From Ichthyophonus hoferi (taxonomy: Eukaryota; Opisthokonta; Ichthyosporea; Ichthyophonida; Ichthyophonidae), in assembly GCA_002751075.1 (NCBI GenBank), contig NAOQ01000653.1:8954-21445 (forward strand): a stretch of 12,492 nucleotides of DNA, read 5' to 3'. This document shows, in pieces, positions 9,541 to 12,492 of the stretch. A program made the translations under genes and the position numbers. Each line of letters opens with the position of its first letter. The stretch's first letter is position 1. The notes below the pieces were generated by a model, which saw nothing but the letters and a program-made list of their open reading frames with translations, was not told the DNA's origin and made no database searches.

Positions 9541-10489
9541 ATGTTTACAGCATCTAAAGAGGTTGAAGTATATAATCCAGATACTTTACTAGAAGGCCAA
9601 CTAATCAAGCCTGGTGCTGCGTCTTCTAATACTAAAGATATGATAACCATTTATACACAATTATAGTTAGATTAGAGTTATTACATATATAGTATCGCAG
9701 CCAGTAAGAAATAAAGGGCTTCTATATCTCTTGACCAGCAACATGAAACTGAACAAGAGTTATCAAAAGCTTTAGTTTGTATTTTACCTAGTAACATTCT
9801 CCAAATAGAAGTTAGGATCCCCAATATTAGTCTGATTTTTAATAGAGTTATTGACCCTTGTTATACTTCTATTCTAAATCACACCTCTACTCTTGCTATT
9901 AATGAATCTGTTCTAACACAATCTTTACCATTGGTCGCTATCTCTTCAGATACCCAATTAATACTTTAGCATATTGTTCAGTCAGCCATTGTCCTATACT
10001 CTCAGCCATAGCCAAGGCCACACTCTCACATAAGCAAGTCACTACAGTTGCGGCTACTATGTTGGATCACACAGCATCTTATTTACTAAATCTGCCAGCT
10101 ACAGATTTGGGCCAGAGTAACGTACAATTCTTTAACAATTATACTCCCTCAACTTACAGAGATAGCCTCCTAATTACAGTTTCTTCAAGCCTCTTTCCTT
10201 CTTCAGTCATAGCATTGTTTACAAGGATGGTTTGCACAACATTCTATAATTAGGTCATTACATCCCTACAACAAAGTATACAACAGAGGGACGTCTAAAC
10301 CAATCAGTTCATGACAGAGTTAAGACCACAATTAGCAGAATCCAATGCTAATTTGGATGCCATTGTTCAACAATTTCAGGCCAATTTAAATCCACGCTTG
10401 AAGAGTTCTCCACTTCAACTATAACAACCATGATTGAATTGGTTGTGGTGGTCAAGGCCCTCACAATCACTCTAGCCACGCAGTCATCT
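9541..10489 (+). pseudogene. Unassigned, broken protein-like remnant, possibly retroelement internal region
   Basis: The + strand carries successive protein-like stretches: one starting with ATG at 9541 (41 residues, with EVEVYNPDTLLEGQLIKPG), a Ser/Thr/Leu-rich one, and a 64-residue one at 10059-10253 (MLDHTASYLLNLPATDLGQS at its start). A final stretch (about 10316-10395) is rich in Leu, Gln and Asn (TELRPQLAESNANLDAIVQQ) and looks helical, perhaps coiled coil. Composition is more balanced than the flanks. I recognise no domain. It ends where the first direct repeat begins, so it may be the inside of an old element or a host gene hit by an insertion. It is clearly broken, with several breaks. 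Confidence 0.33.
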
Positions 10490-10745
10490 TGCTCAAACAG
10501 GAGTATTTGCTTAATTTGGGTATTTCTTTGTATAGCTATAAATAGTTTATGTTGTAGCCTGTGAAAATAGTTAGTGCAATCTATTGGTGCTAAATGGAAA
10601 TCCAAGCTGATCATCTATCAAAATTAAACCAGCCAATGGTAGAGATCCTACAATTAAATAATAAGCTATTTCAGATAATATATTTTAGGCTCAGATAGCA
10701 CATTGTTTAGGCATCCTGCTTATGACAAGTCCTGCTGACTTGTTT
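10490..10745 (+). repeat. Direct repeat, copy 1
   Basis: This copy begins at TGCTCAAACAG and shares with copy 2 the segment TATTTCTTTGTATAGCTATAA and then a long core from about 10564 to 10720. The core (for example AACCAGCCAATGGTAGAGAT at 10627-10646 and TTAGGCATCCTGC at 10707-10719) is about 80% like copy 2 by eye, with several small indels. Similarity fades after about 10741. The start with TG and the direct orientation allow an LTR reading, but part of the core also looks protein-coding. Old, judging by the divergence. Confidence 0.75.
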
Positions 10746-11177
10746 AATAAAAATCAAATGCGTTTTGGTATAGCTGTACTCCGTGTATGAAAAGGGATAC
10801 GTTAAAATACCCATTAATTTGGTATTTTCTCTTTTTCTAAAAAAATATATTTCACAAGAATGCTCTTGTCTCCACTTCTTATTTCCAACATAGTAGCAGA
10901 GAAAGCTTAAATAATTTATCATGGTCACAAAACCTGATAATTCTATTAACTCAACGATCCGCGAATGCCGAGAACACTTCACCCCAACCCTATATCCATC
11001 CACTGACCTCTACGTGTGGAAACTCAATTTTATTACACCTATGCACTCTCTTCCAATCTGCATTTGAACTATCAGCATTTCCGGTATTAAAGTAATACCA
11101 AGGTAATGTGTAAATAACTGGTCAACACCCGTACATCACCTTCACCGCAGCTGCCAGACGTCAGATGTCACAGCCTA

Positions 11178-11257
11178 TAACAGAGGCAGAACCAGAGCTT
11201 ACAACAGAGCCATAGCTAAATAATAGAGCCAGAGCCCGAGCCAAGAGCAATAGAAGC
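11178..11257 (+). repeat. Degenerate GAGCCA-type repeat (Glu-Pro-like)
   Basis: Imperfect units around CAGAGC/GAGCCA recur, most clearly GAGCCAGAGCCCGAGCCA at 11226-11243, which reads as alternating Glu and Pro. Tracts of this type are common in low-complexity linkers of proteins. Here it sits in the spacer between the two direct repeats and is now interrupted. It suggests that this spacer too was once coding, but the evidence is slight. Confidence 0.45.
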
Positions 11258-11462
11258 ATTTAACGTATAATTTGGTCAACTGTCTTTCGGTTTTTTACGT
11301 TGAGTGCCATGCCGCAGTCACTTCTGATTGTCATCAGGTCATCAGGAACAATATGGTTTATTTAGTGAGCCACAAGCTAGCTAGGTAGTCACCATGTTCA
11401 GATTCTTTTCATATTCTATTTTCATATTTTTTATGCCCTAGGCAAAATAATCCGCCTAGATC

Positions 11463-11471
11463 AAGGGAGAG
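11463..11471 (+). other. Polypurine-tract-like site next to repeat copy 2
   Basis: AAGGGAGAG ends exactly one base before the TG that opens direct-repeat copy 2. In LTR retrotransposons the primer for plus-strand DNA synthesis is a purine tract that abuts the 3' LTR in this way. The tract is short and could be coincidence; no equivalent precedes copy 1, which is as expected for a 5' LTR. Confidence 0.3.
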
Positions 11472-11750
11472 TGTTCAAATAGAAATATTTAATTAGGTAT
11501 TTCTTTATATAGCTATAAGCATAAACCTTTAATGTTATTAGCAATTATTATTACATAAGCCTGGGAAAATAGTTAGTTGCAATCTATTGGCGATGGCAAT
11601 CCAGGGGTAACCATCTTTCAAAATTGAACCAGCCAATAGTAGAGATCCTGCCAATACACGATGAGCCATTTCAGATCATACGCTTTAGAGCTCAGGTAGC
11701 ACATTGGTTAGGCATCCTGCCCGACAACAACTTAAGTCCTTACTTAATCT
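11472..11750 (+). repeat. Direct repeat, copy 2
   Basis: Begins TGTTCAAATAG and matches copy 1 through TATTTCTTTATATAGCTATAA, then, after a stretch longer than in copy 1, through the core 11566-11720. Within the core one frame is open (part of 11573-11788, 71 codons, including HLSKLNQPIVEIL). Compared with copy 1 in that frame many differences fall in third codon positions. The open frame runs on past the end of the repeat and meets the ATG of the next frame in an ATGA overlap at 11785-11788. Confidence 0.75.
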
Positions 11751-11784
11751 ATTGCACAGGTACTACCAGGGTCTGCAGTTATAA

Positions 11785-12222
11785 ATGAATGATAACTGCT
11801 ATGCCCCTAGCAGCAGAAGGGGTAGTATCAACGTCAATATAGATATTGCAAGTAATTTTTCAGCTGGAGGCAGTAATGGAGGTGGCAACAACAGGGAAAA
11901 TAACTCGGGGGATCATCCCTCATCTGGTAGAGGGTACAAATACCAAGAACACTCCAGGGAGTATGGCTGGAATGGTTCAGAATTTTTCTCTGAAGAAGCA
12001 ATCCTTCCAATCACCCCCTATAATCCTAGAAAGATATACTACGCCCACAAATCCGAGATTTACTCCTTCTAGGAGTGTACATGGAAACTTTACACATTCC
12101 GCGGTGCACAAGGATGCCCGTTTTGTTTTGACATTGGGCCCAACCCTGATGGTCATAAAGCAGTCTATGATGATTACATCCCCCCAAGTCAGAGAGCCTT
12201 GATAGACACCAACTCGCATGTT
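11785..12222 (+). pseudogene. Gly/Asn-rich then Cys-containing remnant, gag-like but unassigned
   Basis: The stretch starts at an ATG (11785). Its first part is low in complexity, rich in Gly, Asn and Ser (ASNFSAGGSNGGGNNRENN), then Tyr- and charge-rich. The later part carries GCPFCFDIGPNPDGHKAVYD, a CxxC with a His about ten residues on, recalling but not matching the CCHC knuckle of Gag proteins. A disordered Gly/Asn-rich start, a basic middle and a Cys/His end would suit a retroelement Gag or a nucleic-acid-binding protein; no family can be named. Treated as a fossil: it is broken, and the frame at 11846-12202 in another register is probably a shadow. Confidence 0.35.
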
Positions 12223-12492
12223 TGGTGAGTAACCATGAAAAGGTGGTTGCAGGCTTTGATGACACTAGCGTCAATACGTGGACCTTCACCAGATTTTTTT
12301 AAACTAAAGATAATTTTTGCGACTTTATCAGATGCCTTCTTTCCTCAATACTGTTACAAGATCGTTAATTGCAATTGCACCTTTAAATCGTAAGTACTTA
12401 AAATTACGAGGCTCAAGATTAATTAGCTGCATAGTATCTTTCCAACCTGATAACCCGATAGATAGATTCGTTAATAGAACCTCTGTAAGTTA
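12223..12492. other. Right end, no supported feature
   Basis: Beyond the Cys-containing remnant all frames are closed at short intervals and no motif is visible. The remnant may continue outside the window or be lost here. Too short to judge. Confidence 0.45.

Larger units (their letters stand above)
10490..11750 (+). mobile_element. Possible small, old LTR-type element bounded by the direct repeats
   Basis: Two direct repeats of about 255-280 bases enclose about 730 bases. The second repeat starts with TG directly after a purine-rich AAGGGAGAG (11463-11471), the arrangement expected of a polypurine tract and 3' LTR. The inside holds no recognisable polymerase, so it would be a short non-autonomous or deleted element. 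Against this, no clear tRNA primer site follows copy 1 (only TGGTAT at 10766 matches in part), no target-site duplication is evident, and the repeat core shows coding-like conservation. A segmental or tandem duplication is the main alternative. It looks broken and old. Confidence 0.28.

Noticed and set aside
10707-11003. Minus-strand open frame of 98 codons
   Set aside because: Crosses the edge of direct-repeat copy 1 into the spacer and has no motif; the + strand remnants explain the region better.
11846-12289. Other frames over the right-end remnant (one plus, two minus, 80-118 codons)
   Set aside because: Overlap the Gly/Asn-rich and CxxC-containing frame, which looks more protein-like; probably shadows of reduced stop density.
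1-12492. tRNA, rRNA, CRISPR array, telomere repeat or transposon inverted ends
   Set aside because: I looked for tRNA T-loop strings, regularly spaced repeats, TTAGGG-type units and paired inverted ends and found none that held up; a covariance-model scan would be decisive.

Overview
The window looks like a piece of an AT-rich eukaryotic, most likely fungal, genome. The evidence is one long uninterrupted host gene with a fungal-style domain layout, long stretches with no coding signal, a eukaryotic poly(A) signal, and decayed retroelement and other protein-like remnants. There are no operons, ribosome binding sites or bacterial gene packing. The lineage cannot be fixed from the sequence; an AT-rich early-diverging fungus is a guess.

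Layout. Positions 1-4429 form a gene desert: I see no convincing gene, RNA gene or repeat, apart from a strongly A-rich tract at 3981-4100 and a possible 5'-UTR intron just before the gene. Positions 4430-6235 (+) hold the only intact gene. It encodes a 601-residue GRAM-VASt protein with a C-terminal membrane anchor, of the Lam/Ysp (yeast) and GRAMD1/Aster (animal) sterol-transfer family that works at ER contact sites. A consensus poly(A) signal lies about 220 bases downstream.

Positions 6236-7640 are again empty. From about 7650 to the right end the window is a graveyard. There are short, broken, protein-like stretches on the + strand (7657-8257), then a fossil Ty1/Copia retrotransposon piece on the - strand (about 8290-9130). 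Further unassigned + strand remnants follow (9541-10489), and then a pair of old direct repeats (about 10490-10745 and 11472-11750, roughly 80% alike in the core). The second repeat runs into a Gly/Asn-rich, then Cys-containing, protein-like stretch (to about 12222). The repeats could be LTRs of a small element, or two copies of one decayed coding segment; the evidence is mixed.

The intact gene stands alone, with no neighbours it visibly works with. I found no evidence of a new multi-gene system. The most interesting items are the N-terminal myristoylation-type motif combined with a tail anchor in the sterol-transfer protein, and the codon-patterned differences between the two direct repeats.
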